64,000 nt of DNA from Pseudomonadota bacterium (GTDB lineage: Bacteria; Pseudomonadota; Alphaproteobacteria; Rhodobacterales; Rhodobacteraceae). Each line of letters starts with the position of its first letter. Position 1 is the stretch's first letter. The DNA is taken from the NCBI GenBank assembly GCA_018240425.1, contig JAFEFU010000062.1:1-64000 (forward strand). Reading direction: 5' to 3'. The position numbers and the translations under genes were made by a program. Below the pieces are notes generated by a model that was not told the DNA's origin, did not search any database, and saw only the letters and a list, made by a program, of their open reading frames with translations. Of the stretch, positions 53,655-62,242 are shown piece by piece.

Positions 53655-54641
53655 ATGACCCGAACCGTTCTGGTGACCGGCGGCGCGGGCTATATCGGCT
53701 CGCACGCCTGCAAGGTCCTGAAAGGGGCGGGCTATCTGCCGGTCACCTATGACAGCCTGGTGACCGGCTGGCAGGACGCGGTGAAGTTCGGCCCGTTCGA
53801 GCAGGGAGACCTTGCCGACCGCGGGCGGCTGGACGAGGTGTTCGCGCGCTGGAAGCCCGATGCCGTCATGCATTTCGCCGCCCTGTCGCTGGTGGGCGAT
53901 GCCATGCGCGATCCGGGGCTCTATTGGCGGGCGAATGTCCTGTCGGCGCTTAACCTGGCCGAGGCCGCGGTGGCGGCGGGCTGCCTCGACTTCGTCTTTT
54001 CCTCGACCTGCGCGACCTATGGCGACCAGGACGGCGTGGTGCTGGACGAGGAAACCCCGCAGGCGCCGATCAATGCCTATGGCAAGTCCAAGCTGGCGAT
54101 CGAGCAGATGCTGGGCGACTTCGCCGCCGCCCACGGGCTGCGCCCGGTGATCTTCCGCTATTTCAACGTGGCCGGCGCCGACCCTGAGGGCGAGGTGGGC
54201 GAACATCACCGCCCCGAGTCGCACCTCGTGCCCCTGATGCTGGACGCGGTCGCGGGCCAGCGGCCGGCGCTGACCGTGTTCGGCACCGACTATCCGACCG
54301 CCGACGGAACCTGTGTGCGCGACTATGTGCATGTGATGGATCTGGTCGAGGCCCACGTTCTCGGGCTGAAGTGGCTTCAGGCGGGCAGGGCGCCGCAGGT
54401 CTTCTGCCTGGGCACCGGCAAGGGCTTTTCGGTGCGCGAGGTCATCGACCAGTCGCGCCGGGTGACGAACCGCGACGTGCCGGTGGTCTATGGCGACCGG
54501 CGGGCGGGGGACGCGGTGACGCTGGTGTGCGGCTCGGACCGGGCGGTGCGCGAACTGGGCTGGCGGCCCGCGCGGTCGACGATGGGCGACATGATCGCCG
54601 ATGCCTGGCGCTGGCACCAGACCGGGCGCTATGAGCGCTGA
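53655..54641 (+). CDS. galE: UDP-glucose 4-epimerase
   Basis: A 328-residue short-chain dehydrogenase-type epimerase. The NAD loop VTGGAGYIGSHACKVLKGAG is at residues 5-24, the catalytic serine/threonine in FSSTCATYGDQ near residue 117, and the catalytic tyrosine-lysine pair in NAYGKSKLAIEQM near residue 142. The late HHRPESHLVPLML and RDYVHVMDLVEAHVLGL segments are typical of GalE. The stop lies 11 bases inside the next glycosyltransferase gene. Confidence 0.95.
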   Translation: MTRTVLVTGGAGYIGSHACKVLKGAGYLPVTYDSLVTGWQDAVKFGPFEQGDLADRGRLDEVFARWKPDAVMHFAALSLVGDAMRDPGLYWRANVLSALNLAEAAVAAGCLDFVFSSTCATYGDQDGVVLDEETPQAPINAYGKSKLAIEQMLGDFAAAHGLRPVIFRYFNVAGADPEGEVGEHHRPESHLVPLMLDAVAGQRPALTVFGTDYPTADGTCVRDYVHVMDLVEAHVLGLKWLQAGRAPQVFCLGTGKGFSVREVIDQSRRVTNRDVPVVYGDRRAGDAVTLVCGSDRAVRELGWRPARSTMGDMIADAWRWHQTGRYER

Positions 54642-55839
54642 GGCGCCGGGCGCGCTGTGCCTTGACATCACCCGGCTGGTACAGCGGACCGATGGCGGCC
54701 CGCCGACCGGGATCGACCGGGTCGAGCGCGCCTATCTGGCCGCGCTGTGCGCCGCGCGACAGCCGGTTCATTTCCTGTGCCGGACCGCGCTTGGCTGGCT
54801 GGTTCTTGACCGCGCGGCGGGCCAGGCGTTCCTGGGCTGGATCGGCGGTGCGCCGCTGCCGCGGACCGGCGCTGTCGCCCGCCTGATCGCCCGCCGCCGC
54901 CGATCGCCGGGGATCGAGGCCGCCCTGCGCGGCAGGGCCGAGGGTGTTCTTCCCGAACGTGCGCTTTCGGGCTGGCTGCGGCGGGCCTGCGGCGGCGGCG
55001 TCTGGCTGAGCGTCGGCCACACCAACCTGACCGGCGGCGTCCTGGGACAGGCCGCCGCTGCCGGGCTGAAGGTCGCGGTGATGATCCACGACACGATCCC
55101 GCTTGATCATCCCGAATGGTCGGGGCCGGGCGCGCCCGAGCGCTTTCGTGCCGCTCTCGGTGCCGCCCTGCGCCATGCCGACCTGATCCTCTGCCCCTCG
55201 CGCAGCGTGATGGCCGCCATCGCGCGCCACGGGGCCGGCGCGGGGCGGCTACCGCCGCTGCGGGCAGTGCCCCTGGGCGTGGCGCCGGCCGCGCCGGATC
55301 CCGGCCTGCTGCCGCCGGGGATCGACATCTCGGGGCGGTTCTTCGTCGCGCTGGGCACTATTGAGCCGCGCAAGGATCACGGGCTGCTTCTCGATGTCTG
55401 GCGGGGGCTGTGCGCCGGCCTGCCCGCCGCCCGCGTCCCGCGCCTTTTCATCTGCGGCAGGCCGGGCTGGGCGGATGCCGGCCTTCTGGACCGTCTTGCC
55501 CGGACGCGCGCGTCCGGTGGTGTGGTCGACGTCCATTCCGGCTTGCCCGACGGCGCGGTCGGTGCGCTGCTGGTCGGGTCGGCGGGGCTACTCGCCCCCA
55601 GCCGCGCCGAAGGCTTTGGCCTGCCCGCCGCCGAGGCCGCCGCACTCGGGGTGCCGGTCCTTGCCAGCGACCTGCCGGTGACGCGCGAAGTCCTCGGCGA
55701 CTGGCCAACCTATCTCCCGGCCGGGATGGTCTCGGACTGGTCGCGCGCGATCCTGTCGGATTCGCCCGCCCCGCGACGGCCGCCCCTCCTCTCGGACTGG
55801 ACAGCGCATTTCAACTGCGTTCTTAATTTTCTCGGTTAA
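54631..55839 (+). CDS. Family 1 (GT4-type) glycosyltransferase
   Basis: A 402-residue GT-B glycosyltransferase. The C-terminal domain has FFVALGTIEPRKDHGLLLDVW near residue 232 and the donor-binding LLAPSRAEGFGLPAAEAAALGVPVLASDLPVTREVLG near residue 325, with the family EGFGLP. The N-terminus shows the PTGIDRVERAYL acceptor-side motif. The start overlaps galE by 11 bases. The final segment ends WTAHFNCVLNFLG, with no membrane helix. Confidence 0.88.
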   Translation: MSAEAPGALCLDITRLVQRTDGGPPTGIDRVERAYLAALCAARQPVHFLCRTALGWLVLDRAAGQAFLGWIGGAPLPRTGAVARLIARRRRSPGIEAALRGRAEGVLPERALSGWLRRACGGGVWLSVGHTNLTGGVLGQAAAAGLKVAVMIHDTIPLDHPEWSGPGAPERFRAALGAALRHADLILCPSRSVMAAIARHGAGAGRLPPLRAVPLGVAPAAPDPGLLPPGIDISGRFFVALGTIEPRKDHGLLLDVWRGLCAGLPAARVPRLFICGRPGWADAGLLDRLARTRASGGVVDVHSGLPDGAVGALLVGSAGLLAPSRAEGFGLPAAEAAALGVPVLASDLPVTREVLGDWPTYLPAGMVSDWSRAILSDSPAPRRPPLLSDWTAHFNCVLNFLG

Positions 55840-55878
55840 GACGATTGCAGCGCCCCGGGAGAGGGCAGGGAGTACCCA

Positions 55879-56889
55879 GTGCGGCTTTGGGACAGATACC
55901 GGCTGAGGATCCGGCGCAGGCGGCTGCGCCTGCGGTCCTTGCGCAAGGGACGCGAGCTGTCGGCGGTCAGCGTCCACCCGAAGGCCATCGCGGCGGCAGG
56001 CGTCACGCTTGCTGCCACTGTCCGGAACGAGAGGCTGCGCCTGCCCTACTTCATCGACTACTACCGCCGTCTCGGGATCGGGCATTTCCTGATAGTCGAC
56101 AACGGATCGGACGACGGAACCGGCGAATGGCTGGCGGCGCAGCCCGACGTGTCGGTCTGGCGCACAACCGCCAGCTATGGGGGATCGCGCTTCGGGATCG
56201 ACTGGATCAATGCGCTGCTTGGCCGCCATCGCCACGACCGCTGGATCCTTGTCGTCGATGTGGACGAGTTCCTGGTCTTTCCCTTCGGCGACGCCCGACC
56301 CATCGGCGCCCTGACCGACTGGCTGGACAGCTGCGCCATCCGGTCCTTTCCGGCGATGATGGTGGACATGTATCCCAAGGGTCCGGTCTCGGCCCGGCCC
56401 TACCGCGAGGGGCAGGACCCGTTCGAGATTGCCAGCTGGTTCGACAGCGCCAACTACATGATTTCGCGCAATCCGCTCTACGGCAATCTCTGGATACAGG
56501 GGGGGCCGCGGGCGCGCGTCTTCTTCCCCGACCGGCCCGCGGATGCACCGGCCCTGAACAAGATCCCGCTGGTCAGGTGGGACCGGCGCTATGTCTTCGT
56601 CAACTCGACCCACATGCTTTTGCCACGCGGCCTCAACTTCACCTACGATTCGGCGGGGGGCGAGATGATCTCGGGCTGCTTGCTGCACGCCAAGTTCCTG
56701 TCGACCTTTCCCGCAAAGGTCGCCGAGGAGGTCGCGCGGGTCGAACATTTCGCGCGGGGCCGGGAATATCGCGTCTATGCCGAGGCCAGCCCCGACCAGA
56801 CCGATCTCTGGTGCAAGTGGAGCGAGAAATACATCAACTGGCGGCAGCTCGAGATTCTGGGGCTGATGTCCAAGGGCAATTGGGCCTAG
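55879..56889 (+). CDS. Glycosyltransferase, GT2/GT92-like
   Basis: A 336-residue protein starting at GTG 55879 with GGGAG ahead of it. A basic N-terminus (MRLWDRYRLRIRRRRLRL) is followed by a GT-A-like core: TVRNERLRLPYFIDYYRRLGIGHFLIVDNGSDDGT near residue 48, then ILVVDVDEFLVFP near residue 128 as the metal-binding DxD. The end WCKWSEKYINWRQLEILGLMSKG is family-like. Proteins of this type are common in Rhodobacteraceae surface-glycan loci. The sugar is unknown. Confidence 0.82.
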   Translation: MRLWDRYRLRIRRRRLRLRSLRKGRELSAVSVHPKAIAAAGVTLAATVRNERLRLPYFIDYYRRLGIGHFLIVDNGSDDGTGEWLAAQPDVSVWRTTASYGGSRFGIDWINALLGRHRHDRWILVVDVDEFLVFPFGDARPIGALTDWLDSCAIRSFPAMMVDMYPKGPVSARPYREGQDPFEIASWFDSANYMISRNPLYGNLWIQGGPRARVFFPDRPADAPALNKIPLVRWDRRYVFVNSTHMLLPRGLNFTYDSAGGEMISGCLLHAKFLSTFPAKVAEEVARVEHFARGREYRVYAEASPDQTDLWCKWSEKYINWRQLEILGLMSKGNWA

Positions 56890-56898
56890 GGTGCGGGC

Positions 56899-58596
56899 AT
56901 GAGCGTCGGGATCATCCTTCTGTGCCACACGGCCCTGGACCGCGCCGCCGAGGCCGCGCGGTTCTGGGCCGCTTCCGGCGCGCCGGTGGTCATCCATGTC
57001 GACCGGCGCACCGCCGACCCCGAGATGGAAGCGTTCCGGGCGGCGCTGGACGGTGTGCCGGGCATCGCCTTCTCGCCGCGCTTCGCCTGCCCCTGGGGCA
57101 CCTTCGGGCTGGTCGAGGCGACCCTGACCGCCGCCGGGCAGCTGATGCGCACCCATCCCGGCCTTGACCATGTCTATCTGGCCTCGGGCGCCTGCCTTCC
57201 GCTGCGGCCGCTCTCCGACCTGCAGGACTACCTTGCCGCCCATCCCGACACGGACTTCATCGAAAGCGTGACCACCGACGATGTGCCCTGGATCGTCGAC
57301 GGCCTGGCGATGGAGCGGTTCACCCTGCGCTTTCCCTTTACCTGGCAGACGCAGCGGACCCTGTTCGACGGCTATGTCCGCCTCCAGCGCCGCCTGGGGC
57401 TGAGGCGGCGGATTCCCCAGGGACTCGTCCCCCACCTCGGGTCGCAATGGTGGTGCCTGACGCGGCGCACGCTCCTGTCGATCCTGAGCGACCCGCGCCG
57501 GGCCGAGTTCGACCGCTATTTCCGCCGGGTCTGGATCCCCGACGAGAGCTACTTCCAGACCCTTGCCCGGCTGTACTCGACGCGCATCGAAAGCCGGTCT
57601 CTGACCCTGTCCAAGTTCGATGTGAAGGGCAGGCCCTACACATTCTATGATGACCACCTGCAACTGCTGCGCCGGTCGGATTGTTTTGTCGCCCGCAAGA
57701 TCTGGCCGCAGGCCGGCCGGCTCTACCGGGCATTCCTGCACGCCGGCCCGACCGGCGCGGCCCAGGCAGACCCCCAGCCCGGCAAGATCGACCGGCTGTT
57801 CGACAAGGCGGTCGAACGGCGAAGGATGGGGCGCGCCGGGCTTTACATGCAAAGCCGCTTTCCGGCGCAGGACCGCGAAAATGGCAAGACGGGTGCCCCC
57901 TATTCGGTCTTTCACGGGTTTTCCGATCTTTTCGAGCATTTCGACGGCTGGCTGGCCAAGACCGCCGGCGGGCGTGTTCACGGGCACCTCTTTGCCGCCG
58001 ACCGGGTCGAGTTCGCGGGCAACGAGCCGGTCTTCAACGGTGCCCTCTCGTCCTCGGCCGCCTTGCGCGACTATGACCCCCGGGCCTTCCTGACCAACCT
58101 GATCTGGGCGACGCGCGGCGAGCGGCAGTGCTTCCAGTTCAGCCCCCGCGACGGGCAGGAGTGCAACCGGTTCATCGCCACCGATGCCAATGCCCAGATT
58201 TCGGTCATCTCGGGGGCCTGGGCGATCCCGCTGTTCCACGGCGACGGCAGTTTTGCCGATATCCGGGCCGAGGCGGCGCGGCTGCAACGGATCGAGACGG
58301 CGCACCTTGCGTTGTTGCGCGGCGCCGCCGTCAAGGCCCGGGTCCGCATCTGGCCCCTGGCCGAGTTCCTGGAGGGCCCGATGGAGAACCTTCAGCTGAT
58401 CCTTGACGAGATCAGTCCGCGGATGCCGCGCCGGCTGAGCGAGGCGCCGAGGATGGTGGCGCTGGACGGCTTTGGCCAGTTCCTCCAGAACCTGAAGAAC
58501 CAGGGGATGCAGCCGACGCTGACCGGCGATTTTCCGGTCAGCCGCGACTGGCGGCCGCAGCCGCCGGCGCGGGGCCGGCCCTATCTGGTGCGCTGA
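56899..58596 (+). CDS. Core-2/I-branching-like beta-1,6-N-acetylglucosaminyltransferase
   Basis: A 565-residue protein of two halves. Residues 1-270 match the GT14 (core-2/I-branching) fold: GIILLCHTALDRAAEAARFW, then VVIHVDRRTADPEMEAF, DHVYLASGACLPLRPLSDLQDYLAAHPDTDFIES and VWIPDESYFQTLARLYSTRIES (about residues 210-235). The second half (about 290-565) has no recognised motif and looks globular, with STAT-like SSSAALRDYDPRAFLTNLIW and WAIPLFHGDGSFADI segments. It is nine bases downstream of the previous glycosyltransferase and presumably adds branching GlcNAc-type residues. Confidence 0.85.
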   Translation: MSVGIILLCHTALDRAAEAARFWAASGAPVVIHVDRRTADPEMEAFRAALDGVPGIAFSPRFACPWGTFGLVEATLTAAGQLMRTHPGLDHVYLASGACLPLRPLSDLQDYLAAHPDTDFIESVTTDDVPWIVDGLAMERFTLRFPFTWQTQRTLFDGYVRLQRRLGLRRRIPQGLVPHLGSQWWCLTRRTLLSILSDPRRAEFDRYFRRVWIPDESYFQTLARLYSTRIESRSLTLSKFDVKGRPYTFYDDHLQLLRRSDCFVARKIWPQAGRLYRAFLHAGPTGAAQADPQPGKIDRLFDKAVERRRMGRAGLYMQSRFPAQDRENGKTGAPYSVFHGFSDLFEHFDGWLAKTAGGRVHGHLFAADRVEFAGNEPVFNGALSSSAALRDYDPRAFLTNLIWATRGERQCFQFSPRDGQECNRFIATDANAQISVISGAWAIPLFHGDGSFADIRAEAARLQRIETAHLALLRGAAVKARVRIWPLAEFLEGPMENLQLILDEISPRMPRRLSEAPRMVALDGFGQFLQNLKNQGMQPTLTGDFPVSRDWRPQPPARGRPYLVR

Positions 58597-58608
58597 GGGG
58601 ACGTCGGG

Positions 58609-59991
58609 TTGGCGGGTCCGTTCACCTCGTTCGTCCTTCTGGCGGCCATGCGCACCGGCTCGAACCTGCTTGAGGACAGCCTCAACCGGATCGAGGGCGT
58701 TCAGTGCCACGGCGAGGCCTTCAACCCGGTGTTCATCGCCTATCCCGACCGCACGGACCTTCTCGGCGTCAGCCAGGCGGATCGCGACCGCGATCCCCGG
58801 CCGCTTCTTGAGCGGATTCGCCGGCAGCCGGGGCTGAACGGGTTTCGCTATTTTCCCGACCATGATCCGCGCATTCTGGACGAGGTGCTGGACGATCCCG
58901 CCTGCGCCAAGATCGTGCTCAGCCGCAATCCGCTGGACAGCTACATCAGCCTGAAGATCGCGCGCGAAACCGGCCAGTGGCGGCTGGGCGGCCCGGGCCG
59001 GCGGGTGGCGCGCGTGCCCTTCGACGGCGACGAGTTTGCCGGCCATCTCGACCTGCTGGCCGGGTTCCACGGGCGGATCCTGCGGGCGTTGCAGGTCAGC
59101 GGCCAGACCGCCTTCCATCTTGATTACGACGATCTCGGCGATGCCGGGGTGCTGGCCGGGCTGGCGCGGTTTCTGGGGCGAGCGGGCAGCGCCCTGCCGC
59201 CTTTGCGCAAGACCCTGCCGCAGAACCCGGAACCGGCCGAGGAAAAGGTCACGAACCCGGCGGAAATGGCGGCGGCGCTAGCCAGGCTTGATCCGTTCCG
59301 GCTGGGGCGACCCCCGAGCTTCGAGCCGCGCCGCGGACCGGGGGTGCCGGATTTCCGGGTGGCATTGGGCGCGCGGCTTCTGTTCATGCCGATCCCTGGC
59401 AACCCGGCCGCGGGGATCACCGGCTGGCTTGACCGGATCGGCGGCGGCAGCCGCAACGGGCTGACGCAATCCGAGCTGCGCCAATGGATGAAGGACAGCG
59501 CGCCATTTCGCAGCCTTACCTTGCTGTGCCATCCGGCTGACCGCGCCTGGGCGGCGTTCTCGCGGCTGTTCATCGATGGGGCCGATCCGGCGCTTGCCGC
59601 GCTGATCCGCCGCCAATGGGCGATCCCTCTGTCCGATCCTTCGGACCCGGCGGCGCTGAAGGCGGCCTTCCGCGCCTTTCTCGTGTTCCTGAAGGCCAGC
59701 CTGAGCGGCCAGACCAACCTGCGCGTCGATCCGGCCTGGGCCAGCCAGTCGGCGCATCTGCAGGGATTCAGCCAGTTCGCGGTGCCCGACGTGATCCTGA
59801 GGCCGCAAACACTGGAGTCTGGCCTGCGCCACCTGTGCGCGGATCTTGGCCTTGACTGTCCGCCGGTCGAGTGCCCCAGGCCGGGGGTGCCGGAGAACCT
59901 TCGCGACGACGATATCGCCCGCCTGCTTCGGCAGGCCTGTGCCCGCGACTATGTGGCCTTCGGATTTCGCGACTGGCCGCCGGTCGCCTGA
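58609..59991 (+). CDS. Two-domain sulfotransferase-like protein
   Basis: A 460-residue protein starting at TTG 58609 with GAGGGGA six bases upstream. Domain 1 (about 1-240) has a PAPS 5'-phosphosulfate loop in LAAMRTGSNLLEDSL (residues 11-25) and the 3'-phosphate motif SRNPLDSYISLK (105-116, with R106 and S114). Domain 2 (about 245-460) repeats the plan in degenerate form: PIPGNPAAGITGWL (261-274) and CHPADRAWAAFSRLF (307-321). The NodH/Stf0-like first domain suggests glycan sulfation. It ends the locus, and convergent ptsN is eight bases away. Confidence 0.82.
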   Translation: MAGPFTSFVLLAAMRTGSNLLEDSLNRIEGVQCHGEAFNPVFIAYPDRTDLLGVSQADRDRDPRPLLERIRRQPGLNGFRYFPDHDPRILDEVLDDPACAKIVLSRNPLDSYISLKIARETGQWRLGGPGRRVARVPFDGDEFAGHLDLLAGFHGRILRALQVSGQTAFHLDYDDLGDAGVLAGLARFLGRAGSALPPLRKTLPQNPEPAEEKVTNPAEMAAALARLDPFRLGRPPSFEPRRGPGVPDFRVALGARLLFMPIPGNPAAGITGWLDRIGGGSRNGLTQSELRQWMKDSAPFRSLTLLCHPADRAWAAFSRLFIDGADPALAALIRRQWAIPLSDPSDPAALKAAFRAFLVFLKASLSGQTNLRVDPAWASQSAHLQGFSQFAVPDVILRPQTLESGLRHLCADLGLDCPPVECPRPGVPENLRDDDIARLLRQACARDYVAFGFRDWPPVA

Positions 59992-59999
59992 CGGGCCGG

Positions 60000-60464
60000 T
60001 CAGGCCGCCTGGGTCGAGCGGCGTTCGGTCAGCACGGCATGAAGCGCGGCCGGATCGCTGTTCTGGCGCAGCTTCATGCGCATGGATTCGTCGCGGAACG
60101 TCCGCGACACCATTGCCAGAGCCTTCAGATGCTCGACCCCCGCCGCCTTGGGCGCAAAGAGCGCGAAGATCAGATCGACGGGCAGGCGGTCCACCGCATC
60201 GAAGTCCATCGGCTTTTCCAGGCGGATGAAGATCCCGGCCATCCGGTCCAGCCCGTGCAGGCGGGCGTGGGGCAGGGCCACGCCATGCCCCACGCCGGTC
60301 GGGCCCAGAATCTCGCGTTCCTGCAGGGCATCGACAGTCGCGGCGGCATCAAGGCCATAGATCGCCGCCGCCATGTCCCCGATATCGTGGAACAGGCGCT
60401 TCTTGCCGGTCGATCCTGCCATGACCCGCACTGCGTTCGGGCGCAGAAAGCTCGAAAGGTCCAT
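60000..60464 (-). CDS. ptsN: PTS IIA-like nitrogen regulatory protein
   Basis: A 154-residue EIIA-Ntr protein. The phosphorylated histidine is in GVGHGVALPHARLHGLDRMAG near residue 66. The N-terminus MDLSSFLRPNAVRV and the late DRLPVDLIFALFAPKAAGVEHLKALAMVSR are typical. It passes phosphate from PtsP/PtsO and affects potassium and nitrogen control. hpf is 36 bases upstream on the same strand, in the standard lptB-hpf-ptsN order. Confidence 0.93.
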   Translation of the reverse strand: MDLSSFLRPNAVRVMAGSTGKKRLFHDIGDMAAAIYGLDAAATVDALQEREILGPTGVGHGVALPHARLHGLDRMAGIFIRLEKPMDFDAVDRLPVDLIFALFAPKAAGVEHLKALAMVSRTFRDESMRMKLRQNSDPAALHAVLTERRSTQAA

Positions 60465-60500
60465 ACGTCACGTTTCCTGTTGCCGCCGAAGCGGCGGCCT

Positions 60501-61076
60501 TCAGCCCCGCCCCGCCGGATCGATCCAGCCGACATTCCGGTCTTCGCGCCGGTAGACGACGTTCACCCCGCCATGTTTCTCGTTGCGAAAGACCAGAAGC
60601 GGCACACCCGCCAGCTCCATCTGCATGACCGCCTCGCCGACCGACAGCGACGGGATCTTCGCCTCGGTCTCGGCAATGATGATCGGCTGGAGAGTGTCGG
60701 GCTCGGCCTCGTCGGTTCCTTCGTTGGCGGCCAGCACATACAGGGGCGCCTCGGCGAATTCAACCGGGCTGCGGCGGTCACGGTGATGGTCGCGCAGCCG
60801 GCGCTTGTAGCGGCGCACCTGCTTGTCCATCCGTTCGCGCGCCGCCTCGAAGGCGGCATAGACATCATGCGACTGGCCCTTGGCGGCGACGGTCAGCCCG
60901 GTGGACAGATGAACGTTCGCCTCGCAGAGGTAGGCGCTGGAATCGCGCGAAAAGACCACGGTCGCATCCGTCGGCCGCTGGGCATACTTGTCGAAGGTCT
61001 CGCCCAGTTCCGATTTCACATGAGTCTGAAGCGCCTCGCCCACGTCGATCTGCTTGCCGCTGATCTGGTACCGCAT
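60501..61076 (-). CDS. hpf: Ribosome hibernation promoting factor, long form
   Basis: A 191-residue long HPF that dimerises 70S ribosomes into inactive 100S particles. The N-terminal part begins MRYQISGKQIDVGEALQTHVKSELGETFDKYAQRP (about 1-100), a linker follows, and the C-terminal dimerisation domain reads SVGEAVMQMELAGVPLLVFRNEKHGGVNVVYRREDRNVGWIDP (about 145-190). AGAGGAG lies right before ATG 61082 but six bases before ATG 61076, so the latter is preferred. The 400-base upstream gap holds its promoter. Confidence 0.94.
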   Translation of the reverse strand: MRYQISGKQIDVGEALQTHVKSELGETFDKYAQRPTDATVVFSRDSSAYLCEANVHLSTGLTVAAKGQSHDVYAAFEAARERMDKQVRRYKRRLRDHHRDRRSPVEFAEAPLYVLAANEGTDEAEPDTLQPIIIAETEAKIPSLSVGEAVMQMELAGVPLLVFRNEKHGGVNVVYRREDRNVGWIDPAGRG

Positions 61077-61476
61077 GGTCATCTCCTCTGTGTGGCATCA
61101 ATTCGCCGCCCTGCGCCTGCGGGCGCCGGGTCGGGCAAGGGGCATTCGGGGGGCGTTCGGTGCGCGGGCCGGGGGCCTGCCGGCGCCGAGTTTCTTCGGC
61201 GGATCGCGTCCGTTTCTGGCGTCGGGCTGAAAGCGGCAAGCGTGGGCATTTGTCTCATTTGGCGACAGATCGGCGCGGCCTGTCAACGCTTTCGTTGATA
61301 GGTGGGCATGGCCCGGCAACTTGGCAAGTGCGCCTGGGCGGATGCGCGCGACAATGGGGCGGAAAACGCGCCGACAGGCGCCCGGACCGGAACCCGGCTC
61401 GGCGGATATCGACGCATACGGCAACGAACTGTTGCGGATTTCCGCCCAATGCGCCCGCCATTCGTCCGGCCATTCG
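61077..61476. promoter_or_regulatory. 400-base gap between lptB and hpf
   Basis: I see no gene here. On the minus strand a TTGACA (complement at 61281-61286) precedes hpf but has only a weak CCAAAT-like -10. The same bases form a 6-bp hairpin TCAACG/CGTTGA at 61283-61298 with a CTTT loop. A 12-base tandem repeat (CCATTCGTCCGG, CCATTCGTCAGG) lies at 61458-61481, overlapping the lptB stop. In many alphaproteobacteria rpoN occupies this position; it is absent. Confidence 0.5.
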
Positions 61477-62241
61477 TCAGGATATGCGGAAGCTCTGCCC
61501 CAGATAGACCCGGCGCACGTTCTCGTCGCGCACCACCTCTTCGGTCGTCCCGCTCATCAGCACCGCGCCGTCATGGAGGATATAGGCGCGATCGACGATC
61601 TCGAGCGTTTCGCGGACATTGTGGTCGGTGACCAGAACCCCGATGCCGCGCGACTTCAGGTCATGCACCAGGGTGCGGATATCGCCGACCGAGATCGGAT
61701 CGACCCCGGCGAAAGGCTCGTCGAGCAGCAGGTATTTCGGATCGGCGGCGAGGCAGCGGGCGATCTCGACGCGCCGCCGCTCGCCCCCCGACAGCGCCAG
61801 CGCCGGGGCGCGGCGCAGATGTTCGATCGAGAAGTCGGACATCAGCTCTTCCAGCCGCTCGCGCCGCTTGTGGCTGTCGGCGACGGTGATCTCGAGCACC
61901 GCGAGGATGTTGTCCTCGACCGACAGGCCGCGAAAGATCGACACTTCCTGCGGCAGGTAGCCGATCCCCAGGCGTGCGCGGCGATACATCGGCAGGCCGG
62001 TCACATCCTGGCCGTCGATCAGGATCTCGCCGCTGTCGGGGGTGATGAGGCCGGCGATGTTGTAAAAGCAGGTGGTCTTGCCCGAGCCGTTGGGCCCGAG
62101 CAGTGCCACCACCTCGCCGCGGTTCAGTTCGAGCGAGACATCGCGGATCACCGGGCGGCGGCGGTAGCTTTTCCGCAGATGGCTGACCTTCAGCCCGGCG
62201 CTGCCCGCGGCGACCGTCAGTTGCGGCTGCTGGGCGGCCAT
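61477..62241 (-). CDS. lptB: LPS export ABC transporter ATP-binding protein
   Basis: A 254-residue ATPase of the LptB2FGC complex that drives LPS extraction from the inner membrane. Walker A is LLGPNGSGKTTCF near residue 50, the signature is ALALSGGERRRVEIAR near residue 150, and Walker B YLLLDEPFAGVDPISV near residue 175. The ATG at 62239-62241 gives a 20-residue N-terminal extension before the domain. It starts one base after the lptA stop; lptF/lptG are not in the window. Confidence 0.95.
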   Translation of the reverse strand: MAAQQPQLTVAAGSAGLKVSHLRKSYRRRPVIRDVSLELNRGEVVALLGPNGSGKTTCFYNIAGLITPDSGEILIDGQDVTGLPMYRRARLGIGYLPQEVSIFRGLSVEDNILAVLEITVADSHKRRERLEELMSDFSIEHLRRAPALALSGGERRRVEIARCLAADPKYLLLDEPFAGVDPISVGDIRTLVHDLKSRGIGVLVTDHNVRETLEIVDRAYILHDGAVLMSGTTEEVVRDENVRRVYLGQSFRIS

Positions 62242-62242
62242 C

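Noticed and set aside
55588-59118. A 1176-codon open frame on the minus strand across three glycosyltransferase genes and part of the sulfotransferase gene
   Set aside because: It is low-complexity (Arg/Gly/Ala/Asp-rich), matches no domain and is antisense to well-supported genes. Long open antisense frames are expected at this GC content.
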